Counted from the first letter of the stretch, positions 9,902 through 19,230 are shown. The stretch: 64,000 bases of DNA from Comamonadaceae bacterium (GCA_027488735.1 JAIYBB010000005.1:310001-374000); one strand, 5' to 3'. Numbers and translations: made by a program. Notes: a model not told the origin generated them from the letters alone.

Positions 9902-10275
9902 GTTGTCTCCCAAAAATTAATAAAACCTAGTAGTTTTTAAACAGTAGGTATGCCATGCTATATAAATTTAAAGAAATAATAAAATTAAATTTTTTTAGCT
10001 AATTGATATAAAAATTAAATATCATTAGGTAAAAAATGGTTATTAATGAGTTGAATTCACTGCTAAGCGCTCTGCCAATACCCCGTTAGCCAGAAGAAAG
10101 AACCGGCAATGACAGTCTGGCTCGGCCGATTGGGCCAAAGAAAAGGGTTAATCCGCTCAGTTGCTTGCTGAGTCAATCAGCCAAGAACTATGGGAAAAAT
10201 CTACAAAGTGAGTACTTGAGGGCAAGAATTTTGAAAAATCCGTGGCCCTGTCATCAACGGCGGCGTAGGCCGTTT
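9902..10275 (+). other. Intergenic stretch, no gene seen
   Basis: About 370 bases between the phosphoesterase and mipA, both on the minus strand. The part nearest the phosphoesterase (about 9925-10040) is very AT-rich and probably holds its promoter. The remainder has a short hairpin (CTCAG, seven bases, CTGAG, near 10155) that may help terminate mipA. No coding sequence or RNA gene is convincing. Confidence 0.5.
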
Positions 10276-11127
10276 TTAATCATTGACCAGTTGACTGGAC
10301 CGTCCCAAGGTCCAAATCAGACCCAACCCCACAGAAGTTCCTCGGTCTTGCAAATGCAAAGGGCTGCTGCTGTTAGCGCCTTTGCCTGCGAAATCAGTCC
10401 GGCTGTATGCAAACATCCGAACATCTTCATTGAGTCTGTGTGAAAGCGTCAGTTGTGTCCGGGGCGTGATCAATCCGGCTTTGGCGGTGTAAGCGCTGCG
10501 CGATGTAGTGGCGTATTGCGAGGGAACGCCGTACAGGTATTGGTTGAATGTCTGATCGCCGTAAATCAATCCAAGGCTTCCAGATACTCCCCAGCCACGA
10601 CCCAAATCGCGTTTGTCGTAAGTGAGTTTGGGCTCGAACGCCAAGCCTCGGTAATGCACCCCACTGTTGAACTCAAACACCCCGCGCAATGGCAACTCCA
10701 AGCGAACCACAGAATCTGGGCTGGGACGCGCCAAATTCAGTTTGGCACGCGGGCCAAATTCCAGCAAAAAACCCAGATCAGGCATACCGTCGCGCACTTT
10801 GACATCGTCGCTGGAGGCACGCAGTGCGCCACCCAAGCCAATGTCAAATTCTGCAAATGCGGTTTTTGCCACTCTGGCGCCCAAGGTTCCCCCGGCCGCA
10901 CGCCATACCGGTCCACGGTAAATGAACCATGGCAGCACCAGTGCTCGGCCGACATCGTCATCTGCACCGGGGTAGGCAGGGCCAGTCAGGCCAAAGCCAG
11001 CAATACCTGCTTCCCACAAGGGTTTTTGTACGCCTTCGACATCGGGTTCCGTCTGCGCATGCGATGCCGAAAAAAAAGAAAGTCCGATCAAAGCCGAACA
11101 AAACCAACGCGATCTCAATGTTCTCAT
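10276..11127 (-). CDS. MipA/OmpV family outer-membrane protein
   Basis: 283 residues. A signal peptide ends at SASHA. A beta-barrel follows, with many alternating aromatic strands and the MipA/OmpV hallmark near the mature N-terminus (FGLTGPAYPGADDD). The C-terminus is not the usual aromatic residue, but the last strands (GTSVGLGLIWTL) fit a barrel. MipA-like proteins act as scaffolds for murein synthesis or as outer-membrane stress proteins; here the role is open. The ATG at 11127 has AAGGA at good spacing. Confidence 0.85.
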   Translation of the reverse strand: MRTLRSRWFCSALIGLSFFSASHAQTEPDVEGVQKPLWEAGIAGFGLTGPAYPGADDDVGRALVLPWFIYRGPVWRAAGGTLGARVAKTAFAEFDIGLGGALRASSDDVKVRDGMPDLGFLLEFGPRAKLNLARPSPDSVVRLELPLRGVFEFNSGVHYRGLAFEPKLTYDKRDLGRGWGVSGSLGLIYGDQTFNQYLYGVPSQYATTSRSAYTAKAGLITPRTQLTLSHRLNEDVRMFAYSRTDFAGKGANSSSPLHLQDRGTSVGLGLIWTLGRSSQLVND

Positions 11128-11260
11128 CGTCATCCTTAGCAAGCAGATACTCTACACAGATTATTCACACATGCCCAGCGACATTTAGCAAAAATAAGTC
11201 GGCCAGATAAAGCCAAAGCGATGATAGGGAGGTGGTGTGAACAATCATCAATTGACATGA

Positions 11261-11278
11261 TAGTCATTAAACCGTCAT
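11261..11278 (+). promoter_or_regulatory. PHO-box-like site upstream of arsC
   Basis: TAGTCATTAAACCGTCAT matches the E. coli PHO-box consensus (two CTGTCAT-type repeats, 11-base period, AT-rich 4-base spacer) at 14 of 18 positions by hand count. It lies 40 bases before the arsC ATG, a position suited to activation by PhoB. Confidence 0.6.
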
Positions 11279-11317
11279 CAAAAAACCATAAATTGGTAAG
11301 GTTAATGAGGAGCAAAA

Positions 11318-11821
11318 ATGTCTGAGCAAGCGCCATTGAATGTTTTATTTTTGTGTACACACAACTCTGCCAGAAGTATTTTGGCTGAGGCACTGTTGAA
11401 TCATTTGGGAAGCGGAAGATTCAAAGCATTTTCTGCGGGCAGCAGTCCGCGCGATCATCAACAACCCAATCCGCTTGCCTTAGAGGTGCTGCAAAAAGAA
11501 GGCATTTCTATAGAAGGTCTGCACAGCAAAAGTTGGGATGTATTTGCTTTGCCTGATGCGCCCCACATGGATTTGGTGATCACTGTGTGCGACAACGCCG
11601 CCGGTGAGGTCTGTCCTTATTGGCCGGGACAACCCGCCACAGCCCATTGGGGCTATGCCGACCCATCCGAAGGTGAGGGCTCGCAAGACGAAAAACGCAT
11701 GGCATTTTTGAAAACGCTGCACATGATTCGCAGAAGGCTTGAGCTATTCACCAGTTTGCCTGCTAGCAGTCTGGAGAAATTGGCGTTGGAAAAAACAGCA
11801 AGAGGATTAGACACTCAGTGA
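11318..11821 (+). CDS. arsC: Arsenate reductase, low-MW phosphatase (thioredoxin-coupled) type
   Basis: 167 residues. The P-loop CTHNSARS (C-x5-R) lies near the N-terminus after VLFLC, as in LMW protein tyrosine phosphatases. The CDNAAGEVC segment supplies the second and third redox cysteines with the spacing of S. aureus-type ArsC. It reduces arsenate to arsenite in the cytoplasm. It is translationally coupled (GTGA overlap) to an aquaglyceroporin gene that can let arsenite out. No ArsR gene is visible nearby; instead a PHO-box-like site precedes it. ATG at 11318 follows AATGAGGAGCAAAA. Confidence 0.9.
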   Translation: MSEQAPLNVLFLCTHNSARSILAEALLNHLGSGRFKAFSAGSSPRDHQQPNPLALEVLQKEGISIEGLHSKSWDVFALPDAPHMDLVITVCDNAAGEVCPYWPGQPATAHWGYADPSEGEGSQDEKRMAFLKTLHMIRRRLELFTSLPASSLEKLALEKTARGLDTQ

Positions 11822-12465
11822 AAACATGGCAGCGTTTGTTGTCAGAAGGCGCAGGGACTGCGGCTTTGCTTTGCGTCGTTATAGGCTCTGGCATCATGGC
11901 AGAACAACTGGCGCAAGGAAACGCTGCCGTAGCGCTTTTGGGCAATACATTTGCTACTGTGTTTGCTTTATATGTATTGATTGAAACATTAGGCCCTGTC
12001 AGCGGTGCGCATTTCAATCCGGTGGTGACGGCCTTTATGGCTTGGCGAGACAAATGGCCATTACTTGTCACCTTGGCCTATGTGATGTCTCAACTTGCCG
12101 GTGCTGCTTGCGGTGCATGGTTAGCGCATGCCATGTTTGATTTAGAACTGTTTCAGTGGTCAGACAAAATCAGAACTGGGTTTGGCCAATGGCTGGCAGA
12201 GTTTGTGGCAACCACGTGTTTGCTTGGCGTGATTCTGCTGTCTCCCACCCAAAAAACCGCAAGCTTGGTAGCGGCGTACATTGGCGCGGCCTATTGGTTC
12301 ACCGCCAGCACTTCATTTGCGAACCCAGCCGCAGTTTTCGGTCGCATGATGAGCAATTCTTTTGCTGGCATTGCGCCTTCGCATGCATTGGGATTTATCG
12401 CCGCTCAATTTGCAGCGCTTGTGTTCATTGCCTTTGTTTTCAAGCTTATCAAAGGACGCACTTAG
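11818..12465 (+). CDS. aqpS: MIP-family aquaglyceroporin, probable arsenite exit channel
   Basis: 215 residues with six hydrophobic helices and the two half-helix signatures of the MIP family, here NPV (HFNPVVTAF) and NPA (FANPAAVFGRM). In Sinorhizobium an AqpS channel replaces the ArsB pump next to arsC, and the direct fusion-like coupling here suggests the same use. It starts at GTG inside the arsC stop (GTGA). The gene symbol is by analogy, and glycerol or water transport cannot be excluded. Confidence 0.82.
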   Translation: MKTWQRLLSEGAGTAALLCVVIGSGIMAEQLAQGNAAVALLGNTFATVFALYVLIETLGPVSGAHFNPVVTAFMAWRDKWPLLVTLAYVMSQLAGAACGAWLAHAMFDLELFQWSDKIRTGFGQWLAEFVATTCLLGVILLSPTQKTASLVAAYIGAAYWFTASTSFANPAAVFGRMMSNSFAGIAPSHALGFIAAQFAALVFIAFVFKLIKGRT

Positions 12466-12478
12466 CAGGTTTTGATGG

Positions 12479-12496
12479 ATGACACATAGATGTCAT
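12479..12496 (+). promoter_or_regulatory. PHO-box-like site upstream of the cdh-cupin-glpQ-ppk2 operon
   Basis: ATGACACATAGATGTCAT matches the PHO-box consensus at 13 of 18 positions by hand count, with the 11-base period. It lies 72 bases before the cdh ATG. Confidence 0.5.
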
Positions 12497-12567
12497 GATT
12501 GCCATGTAAAAACTTGTAATTCCTTTCACTGACTGCAACAGTGAATGAACACCTTTGAAATTTCCAA

Positions 12568-13263
12568 ATGACGCGCATTTTTAATTCAGCAATGAAGCGA
12601 CTCTATACGTTCACAACCATCCTTGTATGGTGGTCAGTGTGTTGCAATGCCTATGCTGTTGCCAGTAGTGACATGCTTTTGCATATCGTTGAACAATGCA
12701 CCCACACAAGTCGCGCTGGTTATTGCGAAAAATGCCTTGCACCGCAAGCTTCTGCCATGTGTTCCCAGAAAACCTCATGCCGTGCCACCAGCGAAATTTG
12801 GCATGAAACCCCGGAATATGTGGCCATGAGAGACATCAAAATGTGCGGTTGCCCCAGCGATTTTGTCCACGGCTTGGTATTGCCTAAGGCGCGAGTCACT
12901 GGTGTCGAAGATGCCAACCGTCCAGACGGTATTTGGCAGTTTTCTTGGGACATTGCCAAAGAAAAAATACCTCGCAATGACATTGCACTTGCTGTGAATC
13001 CAAGAACAAGGCGATCACAAAACCAATTGCATGTCCATTTGGTCAAGCTGAAAGAAGGGGCAGCCTCCCGATTTTCACCGACTGTCACAGCACATACACA
13101 AAATTTAAATAACGTCTGGACATTGGCTGCAAATGTTGCAAAAACAAACGACATGGCAGATTACGGGGTACTGGTTGTCGCAGATAAAAGCAGTGGATAC
13201 TTGGTCGTAGTGAGTCGGGAAAGTCCAGAGGCGCTATTTACACATGCCTATTGCACACCTTGA
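12568..13263 (+). CDS. cdh: CDP-diacylglycerol pyrophosphatase
   Basis: 231 residues, HIT-superfamily hydrolase that splits CDP-diacylglycerol to phosphatidic acid and CMP at the membrane. The histidine motif is NQLHVHLVKL. Upstream are GIWQFSWDIA and DIALAVNPRTRRS, both typical of Cdh. The N-terminus is a signal/anchor (about 10-32). The first ATG is listed; an internal ATG at 12592 would give a cleaner signal peptide. It heads a co-directional set with a cupin, glycerophosphodiesterase and PPK2. Confidence 0.88.
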   Translation: MTRIFNSAMKRLYTFTTILVWWSVCCNAYAVASSDMLLHIVEQCTHTSRAGYCEKCLAPQASAMCSQKTSCRATSEIWHETPEYVAMRDIKMCGCPSDFVHGLVLPKARVTGVEDANRPDGIWQFSWDIAKEKIPRNDIALAVNPRTRRSQNQLHVHLVKLKEGAASRFSPTVTAHTQNLNNVWTLAANVAKTNDMADYGVLVVADKSSGYLVVVSRESPEALFTHAYCTP

Positions 13264-13302
13264 AACATGTCGGACAGAACCCGCTACACACAGGATTAAA
13301 GC

Positions 13303-13605
13303 ATGGAGTTGACACAAAACCCACTAGATAAATTCAAGCATTCGCTGGACCAGCAAGGGTTTATATCGCCCATGTTGACCACGTTGGCGCCGCACGAAAA
13401 ATTAAAGCGACATTCAAACAACCAAGAAATATGTGGCGTTGTGTTGGATGGCGAATTGAAACTTGTGACAGATGAACAGAACACCACCTACACAAAGCAT
13501 GAGATTTTCTTCATAGAAGGCAGTGGTAATTTTGAAATCCAGTGTGGCTCAAATGGGGCGCAGTATTTGTTTTCATTCAAAAATAATTACAAGACGGCAT
13601 GCTAA
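13303..13605 (+). CDS. Small single-domain cupin-like protein
   Basis: 100 residues with a cupin-like beta pattern: [42 protein letters not shown]. Only one or two of the usual metal histidines are present, so metal binding is doubtful. A good ribosome site (AGGA) precedes the ATG. Its end overlaps the glycerophosphodiesterase start by seven bases, so the two are coupled. Function unknown; a sensor or ligand-binding role is possible. Confidence 0.65.
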   Translation: MELTQNPLDKFKHSLDQQGFISPMLTTLAPHEKLKRHSNNQEICGVVLDGELKLVTDEQNTTYTKHEIFFIEGSGNFEIQCGSNGAQYLFSFKNNYKTAC

Positions 13606-14804
13606 AAGTTATTTGCACCCTGATTCTTTGGGTCAATGCAGGTTTTGTCGCGGCTGCTGAATCAGATGTTCAGTTAGGGCCTCGGCCATTTTTTCTCGTT
13701 TCACAAATGCAGGCTTCTTTGTTGAAGGATCAATTGCAGCAATGCAGCAAAGGCCCCTTTCGCAAAACCAATTTCTCGATTGGCCATCGCGGTGCGGCAC
13801 TGATGTTTCCTGAGCACACGCGAGAGTCCTACGAGGCCGCCGCAAAAATGGGTGCTGGAGTGCTTGAGTGCGATGTCACATTCACCAAAGACAAAGAATT
13901 GGTCTGCAGACACGCACAAAATGATTTGCACACCTCAACCAATATTTTGTTAACACCCCTAGCGGCCAAGTGCAGCAAACCTTTTCAACCTTATAACCCT
14001 GTCAACCAAACACCCGCCAGCGCCGAGTGCAGAACCAGCGATATCACCTTGGCTGAGTTCAAAACCTTGCGCGGAAAAATGGATGGGTTCAACCCTTTAG
14101 CAAAGACCGCTCAGGAATACGTGGCGGGCACACCTTCTTGGCGGACAGATCTTTATGCGGGGCCGACAAGTGGCACATTGATGAGTCACCAAGAAAGCAT
14201 TCTGCTGTTCAAGCAATTGGGTGTGAAGATGACGCCTGAACTCAAGGAGGCCGCCGTTCCCATGCCCTTTGATGGATTCAGTCAACAGCAATATGCCCAA
14301 AAAATGTTGGACGAATACAAAACGGCTGGTGTGATGCCAAGCGAAGTTTTTGCCCAATCGTTCCATGAAGCAGATGTTCTTTATTGGATAAAAAACGAGC
14401 CAGAATTTGGCAAGCAGGTGGTTTTTCTCGATGGTGCAGCATCCGTTAAAGAACTACCGTCACTTGATACGCTCAAGGCTTACAAAGCCAATGGCATACA
14501 GATTGTTGCCCCGCCTATATTCGCGCTGTTAACTCTAGAGAATGGAAAAATCGCAGCCTCTGCATATGCGAAAAATATCAAAGCAGCCGGCCTTGAAATC
14601 ATCACCTGGTCGCTGGAACGTTCTGGTGTCATGGCCAGTCATAAGGGCGGTTGGTACTTCCAGTCGATCAATCAAGCCATACACAACGAAGGCGATATCT
14701 TGTTGGTATTGGATGTATTGGCCAAAGATGTTGGCATTCGCGGCATCTTTTCGGATTGGCCAGCCACGGTGACTTTTTACGCCAACTGTATGGGGTTGGA
14801 ATGA
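13599..14804 (+). CDS. glpQ: Periplasmic glycerophosphodiester phosphodiesterase
   Basis: 401 residues. A signal peptide (about 1-20, ending VAAAES) is followed by a GDPD TIM barrel with [30 protein letters not shown] and a C-terminal ITWSLERSG strand. It hydrolyses glycerophosphodiesters, the deacylation products of phospholipids, to glycerol-3-phosphate and alcohol. The length (about 400) and signal fit periplasmic GlpQ rather than cytoplasmic UgpQ. Its place in a PHO-box-preceded operon fits phosphate scavenging. Confidence 0.88.
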   Translation: MLKVICTLILWVNAGFVAAAESDVQLGPRPFFLVSQMQASLLKDQLQQCSKGPFRKTNFSIGHRGAALMFPEHTRESYEAAAKMGAGVLECDVTFTKDKELVCRHAQNDLHTSTNILLTPLAAKCSKPFQPYNPVNQTPASAECRTSDITLAEFKTLRGKMDGFNPLAKTAQEYVAGTPSWRTDLYAGPTSGTLMSHQESILLFKQLGVKMTPELKEAAVPMPFDGFSQQQYAQKMLDEYKTAGVMPSEVFAQSFHEADVLYWIKNEPEFGKQVVFLDGAASVKELPSLDTLKAYKANGIQIVAPPIFALLTLENGKIAASAYAKNIKAAGLEIITWSLERSGVMASHKGGWYFQSINQAIHNEGDILLVLDVLAKDVGIRGIFSDWPATVTFYANCMGLE

Positions 14805-14851
14805 AAAAAACCTCTTCAAAGTTTTGCTGACTTTATTTAAGGGATATCTGT

Positions 14852-15763
14852 ATGGAAAAAACAAACCAACTTGAGGCTGAGCAGCTGAGAAAAATCCGCG
14901 AGGATCTTCTCGACTCTATCGATGAAGAATTAGAAATGGCGATGGATGATGGTGAAAATGAAAACAGTCCCCACGCCAGCGATGAAGAAAAGCGCGCACG
15001 TGCTGTTTATTTCCGAGAACTTTTGCGCCTGCAAGGTGAGCTTGTCAAGTTACAAGATTGGGTGGTGGCATCCAAGCAAAAAGTGGTGATTCTTTTCGAA
15101 GGAAGAGATGCCGCAGGAAAAGGGGGCGTCATCAAGCGAATAACCCAAAGACTCAATCCACGGGTTTGTCGGGTGACAGCACTTCCCGCTCCCAATGACC
15201 GTGAAAGAACGCAGTGGTACTTTCAGCGATATGTCTCGCATTTGCCTGCAGCAGGCGAGATCGTTTTGTTTGACCGCAGTTGGTACAACCGCGCAGGCGT
15301 TGAACGGGTCATGGGATTTTGTACGGATGATGAATATGAAGAATTCTTTCGCACAGTGCCTGAATTTGAAAAGATGTTGCTGCGAAGTGGTATCACTTTG
15401 TTGAAGTATTGGTTTTCCATCACCGATGATGAGCAGCATGCCCGATTTTTAGGTCGTATCCATGATCCCTTGAAGCAATGGAAACTCAGCCCCATGGACT
15501 TAGAGAGCCGTCGTCGCTGGGAAGATTACACACGCGCCAAAGAAACCATGATAGAGCGCACCCATATCGCTGAAGCGCCTTGGTGGGTGGTTCAAGCCGT
15601 TGATAAAAAACGTGCTCGACTCAATTGCATCAGCCATTTGCTATCGCAATTCAACTACCACGAAATTGCCCATGAAGAAATTGCGTTACCAGAGCGGGTT
15701 CGCAACCCAGACTACATACGCAACCCAGTACCTGAGCAAATGCTGGTGCCAGAGAAGTATTGA
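14852..15763 (+). CDS. ppk2: Polyphosphate kinase 2 family protein
   Basis: 303 residues. Walker A is EGRDAAGKGG (about 83-92) and Walker B lies in LFDRSWYNRAGVERVMGF. Between them, LPAPNDRERTQWYFQRYV matches PPK2. The one-domain architecture indicates the short PPK2 class that phosphorylates nucleoside mono- or diphosphates with polyphosphate. The acidic N-terminus (residues 25-48) is unusual. It follows glpQ by 47 bases and is probably in the same operon. Confidence 0.92.
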   Translation: MEKTNQLEAEQLRKIREDLLDSIDEELEMAMDDGENENSPHASDEEKRARAVYFRELLRLQGELVKLQDWVVASKQKVVILFEGRDAAGKGGVIKRITQRLNPRVCRVTALPAPNDRERTQWYFQRYVSHLPAAGEIVLFDRSWYNRAGVERVMGFCTDDEYEEFFRTVPEFEKMLLRSGITLLKYWFSITDDEQHARFLGRIHDPLKQWKLSPMDLESRRRWEDYTRAKETMIERTHIAEAPWWVVQAVDKKRARLNCISHLLSQFNYHEIAHEEIALPERVRNPDYIRNPVPEQMLVPEKY

Positions 15764-15822
15764 GGGGCATTCAACTGGCTTTTGTTCATCAAGCACCATT
15801 CATGCATCAGCGCCTGAAAGGC

Positions 15823-16287
15823 TTAAAGCATGTCTGGTGTTTGCACCGTGATCAAACTTACTTGGTTGGTGTCATCCACCGATATTTTGCTGCGAAGCCA
15901 CCAAACAGAGCATTTCTTGACACTTAATTCTTGCGATTGAATGCCAAGCAATTGCTTCACTATTTGTCCAATGAGTGGTTGGTGCGTCACCAAAAGAATC
16001 GTTTGTTTGTTAGTTGGCCAGTTAACAAGTTTCAGCACATCATCTGGCAAGGCATTGGGTGAAAGCTCGTCACGGCATTTGTACTTTCGTCCAAGTGGCT
16101 TCAAGGTTTGTTCAGCACGTACGGTGGGACAACAAAGTATTTTTGAGCTCTCTGGCAATTGACGCTCCAGCCAGCGCGACATGCGGATGGCTTGTCGCTC
16201 ACCGCGAGCGCTCAATGGACGATCGCTGTCAGACTGCCCATCCAATAGCTCTACTGCTTCAGCATGACGCCAAAAAATCAAATCCAT
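15823..16287 (-). CDS. sixA: SixA-type phosphohistidine phosphatase
   Basis: 154 residues of the histidine phosphatase (RHG) superfamily. The N-terminal catalytic block is FWRHAEAVEL and the second histidine is in LLVTHQPLIGQI. Short length and R-x-LS-x-RG (RPLSARGERQA) fit SixA, which dephosphorylates HPt domains such as NPr. ATG at 16287 is chosen since the core begins there; the longer frame would need TTG. It is convergent with ppk2 and shares its upstream region with ugd. Confidence 0.87.
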   Translation of the reverse strand: MDLIFWRHAEAVELLDGQSDSDRPLSARGERQAIRMSRWLERQLPESSKILCCPTVRAEQTLKPLGRKYKCRDELSPNALPDDVLKLVNWPTNKQTILLVTHQPLIGQIVKQLLGIQSQELSVKKCSVWWLRSKISVDDTNQVSLITVQTPDML

Positions 16288-16329
16288 AACTACTTTATGC
16301 AAATGAAAATCTAAGCATGCAACACATAC

Positions 16330-16358
16330 ATGTCATATCAATGACTAATCAATTTCAC
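16330..16358 (+). promoter_or_regulatory. PHO-box-like triple repeat between sixA and ugd
   Basis: Three units at 11-base period read ATGTCAT, ATGACTA and ATTTCAC. The outer two match CTGTCAY at 6/7 and 5/7, the middle one poorly. The reverse strand also gives a 12/18 match, so it could serve either gene. It lies about 70 bases before the ugd ATG. Confidence 0.4.
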
Positions 16359-16426
16359 CAAATATTCATAAAAAAATCAAAGATTTGTCACAGTCACCAC
16401 CTAGCATTGCCAAAACTGGAGCAGCT

Positions 16427-17887
16427 ATGAAAGTATGTGTTTTTGGTACAGGTTATGTAGGTTTGGTACAAGGGGCTGTGCTTGCTGATGCAGGCCACAT
16501 GGTGACTTGTATCGATATAGATCAAGAAAAAATAAAGAAATTGAACCTTGGTGAAATCAGTATTTTTGAGCCAGGTCTTGACAGCATTGTTCGAAGTAAT
16601 CTGGCTGAAAAGCGCATCGCTTTCACAACAGACGCTACCCTTGGCATGGAAGGTGCAGAGGTTATCTTCATAGCAGTGGGCACCCCTATGGACGAAGATG
16701 GCAGCGCAGACTTAAGCCATGTACTCCATGTGGCGAGAACCATAGGTGCTTTTATTCATAAGCCAGTTGTCGTGGTCAATAAATCTACCGTACCAGTGGG
16801 CACAGCAGACAAAGTCCATCAAACAATTTCTGAGCAATTGAAACTGCGCAACATGGCATTGGCATTTGATATCGTTTCGAACCCGGAATTTTTAAAGGAA
16901 GGTGCAGCGGTTGCAGACTGCCAAAGACCCGACCGAATAGTCATTGGAACAAGCAGCCAGCGCGCTGAAAAAATATTGCGCGAACTCTATGAGCCATTCA
17001 ATCGTAATCACGACAAAATCATTGTGATGGATGTGAAAAGCGCTGAACTCACCAAATACGCCGCCAACTGCATGCTTGCTACACGCATCAGTTTCATGAA
17101 TGAAATGGCTAATTTGGCAGAGGCGGTTGGTGCTGATATTGAATCTGTGCGTCAAGGCATAGGCAGTGACCAACGGATTGGTTATCACTTTATTTATGCA
17201 GGTGCCGGTTATGGTGGCAGTTGTTTTCCAAAGGATGTCAGTGCCTTGGTGCGAACAGCTGAGCAAATTGGCTATGAGCCCATGATTTTGAATGCTGTTC
17301 AAGCGCGTAATTCAGCACAGAAAAAAATCATGTTCGAAAAAATATGCGCACACTTTGACAATGCGTTAGCTGGAAAAACTGTGGCATTGTGGGGATTGGC
17401 GTTCAAACCAAATACCGATGACATGCGTGAAGCGCCTAGTCGCGTGCTCATGGAAGCTTTATGGGAAGCTGGTGCCAAAGTGCAAGCTTATGACCCTGCA
17501 GCCATGGAAGAAACGCAGCGAATATATGGCCAGCAACCCATGCTGCAACTGTGCGGTACCAAAGAGGCTGCTCTACATCATGCAGATATATTGGTGATCA
17601 TGACTGAATGGCGGCAGTTCAAGGCGCCTGATTTTGAAGTGATCAAGCAATCGCTCAAGCAAGCGGTGGTGTTTGATGGACGAAACTTATTTGACCCCGT
17701 CAGAATGCAGGAAAAAGGAATTCAATACTTCGGCATAGGTCGCCCTCAAGCGAAGCAATTGCAGGGACAAATTTCTGCTCCATCACTTCACGCAACCACT
17801 GCATCTGAATGCTTGCCGGTGAACCCTACCCAAGCAGCCGATAAAAATTCGCTGCAACAAGTGACACAAACATTGGCCAACGTTTGA
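16427..17887 (+). CDS. ugd: UDP-glucose 6-dehydrogenase
   Basis: 486 residues, oxidises UDP-glucose to UDP-glucuronate. The NAD-binding GTGYVGLVQGAVLAD is at the N-terminus. The catalytic cysteine is in YGGSCFPKDVSALV, and the central dimer domain and ALWGLAFKPNTDDMREAPS follow. ATG at 16427 has GGAG at ideal spacing; an earlier TTG is in frame but unlikely. The C-terminus is about 35 residues longer than typical and low in complexity. In this context UDP-glucuronate could feed the adjacent glycosyltransferase for glucuronosyl-diacylglycerol. Confidence 0.95.
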   Translation: MKVCVFGTGYVGLVQGAVLADAGHMVTCIDIDQEKIKKLNLGEISIFEPGLDSIVRSNLAEKRIAFTTDATLGMEGAEVIFIAVGTPMDEDGSADLSHVLHVARTIGAFIHKPVVVVNKSTVPVGTADKVHQTISEQLKLRNMALAFDIVSNPEFLKEGAAVADCQRPDRIVIGTSSQRAEKILRELYEPFNRNHDKIIVMDVKSAELTKYAANCMLATRISFMNEMANLAEAVGADIESVRQGIGSDQRIGYHFIYAGAGYGGSCFPKDVSALVRTAEQIGYEPMILNAVQARNSAQKKIMFEKICAHFDNALAGKTVALWGLAFKPNTDDMREAPSRVLMEALWEAGAKVQAYDPAAMEETQRIYGQQPMLQLCGTKEAALHHADILVIMTEWRQFKAPDFEVIKQSLKQAVVFDGRNLFDPVRMQEKGIQYFGIGRPQAKQLQGQISAPSLHATTASECLPVNPTQAADKNSLQQVTQTLANV

Positions 17888-17909
17888 TGCTAACTATCGT
17901 TCAAGAGTG

Positions 17910-17939
17910 ACACTTCAAACATATTGTTTGAAGTGTTTT
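17910..17939. terminator. Bidirectional-looking terminator between ugd and glycosyltransferase
   Basis: A perfect 11-base stem (ACACTTCAAAC / GTTTGAAGTGT) with a five-base loop, followed by a short T run on the plus strand, sits between two converging genes. Confidence 0.65.
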
Positions 17940-17949
17940 CCTGAACTAT

Positions 17950-19197
17950 TCAAGGATACTGCTTACTCAATCCTGTAGTCAGTGGATGATTCGATGTAAT
18001 TTGTACGGTAGATCGGTGATGGTTATTGATGACATCAAAGAAAACCGATTCAGTTCGCTCAACAATTGATTCCCAACTGAAATTGCGTGCCGTTTCAACT
18101 GCGTTGATTTTGGTTTCAGCCATTAAAAATGGGTTATTCAAAATTGCTTGTACAGCCATCTCAAAGTGAATATCGGTGTTTTGACTGGCTAGCATGCCGT
18201 TTTCTCCACTGATGATCAATTCAGAAGCGGCTGCATGGTCAAATGCCACCACCGACAAGCCTGAGGCCATGGCTTCAAGTGTGACATTGCCAAACGTTTC
18301 TGTCTGACTGGCAAAAACAAACATATCCGCACTTGCGTAATGCTTTGCCAGCTCTTCTCCGGTTTTGAATCCCGCAAAAATGATGTCAGGGTATTTGCTT
18401 TGGAGTTCATTCATCAGCGGACCATCACCAACGAGCACCAATTTGATATGGGCGCATATTTTCTTTGCCATCTCGTAAGACTGAACAACCAAAGGAAGAT
18501 TTTTTTCTGCAGCTAAACGCCCCACATACAGCATGACTGTGGTCTTGTCAGTGGCACCCCATTGCTCGCGCAAGGCGGGGCTGTGTTTGCCTGGGTTGAA
18601 TAACTGTGTATCAATGCCTCGTGGGACGATGTGTAAATTTTCAAATTTGACCGACGTCAATTCATCTTCTAATTGCTTGGTGGGCACCATCGTCACATTG
18701 GCAGAATTGTGGAACTTCTTTAGGTAAGACAGGATGGCCGTGCTAAGCCATCCAATTTTGTAGTGATTGCTGTAGGCATGGAAATTGGTTCTGAAATCTG
18801 TGCTGACGGGCAAGCGCAGTTTTTTGGCGGCTTGCAGCGCTGACCAGCCTAATGGTCCTTCGGTTGCGATATGAACTATGTCTGGCCTGCTGTATGTCCA
18901 CAGGCGAATCAATTCCTTTTTCGATGGCAATCCCATGCGCAATTGCTTGTAAAACGGAATAGGCAAGCCGTGTACCAACTTCTCTTGAAAACCTTCTCGC
19001 GTGGTCGGTGCGTCATGCTTGAAGTGCTTGGGCCTGATCAAGAAAATGTCGTGGCCATTTTCCACAAGACCATTGACAATACGAGATAGTGTCATTGCCA
19101 CACCATTGATATCCGGCGGGTATGTTTCTGTCACCACTGATATTTTCAAACTGGGTCGGACTTGCCCTAAGCGTTCAATATGTAAATGTGTGTTCAT
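17950..19197 (-). CDS. GT4 glycosyltransferase, MgtA/Agt-like (candidate glycolipid synthase)
   Basis: 415-residue GT-B glycosyltransferase. The N-domain begins VVTETYPPDINGVAMTLS. The C-domain has VGRLAAEKNLPLV, LVGDGPLMNEL and the E-x7-E element in TETFGNVTLEAMASG. It resembles the GDP-mannose-dependent mannosyltransferase-like group that includes Agrobacterium Agt, which makes glucosyl- and glucuronosyl-diacylglycerol when phosphate is low. Placement beside ugd and a PlcP-like enzyme, with a PHO-box-like triple repeat upstream, supports this role. Sugar donor and acceptor are inferred, not shown. Confidence 0.85.
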   Translation of the reverse strand: MNTHLHIERLGQVRPSLKISVVTETYPPDINGVAMTLSRIVNGLVENGHDIFLIRPKHFKHDAPTTREGFQEKLVHGLPIPFYKQLRMGLPSKKELIRLWTYSRPDIVHIATEGPLGWSALQAAKKLRLPVSTDFRTNFHAYSNHYKIGWLSTAILSYLKKFHNSANVTMVPTKQLEDELTSVKFENLHIVPRGIDTQLFNPGKHSPALREQWGATDKTTVMLYVGRLAAEKNLPLVVQSYEMAKKICAHIKLVLVGDGPLMNELQSKYPDIIFAGFKTGEELAKHYASADMFVFASQTETFGNVTLEAMASGLSVVAFDHAAASELIISGENGMLASQNTDIHFEMAVQAILNNPFLMAETKINAVETARNFSWESIVERTESVFFDVINNHHRSTVQITSNHPLTTGLSKQYP

Positions 19198-19230
19198 ATG
19201 AAAAGTATGTCAAATAATGGCAACAATTTT

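Noticed and set aside
10453..11139. 228-codon plus-strand frame opposite mipA
   Set aside because: No ribosome site or domain; mipA has a clear signal peptide and barrel pattern.
12490..12507. Second PHO-box reading starting at ATGTCAT before cdh
   Set aside because: The downstream half (GCCATGT) matches only one of seven positions; the upstream pairing at 12479 is better.
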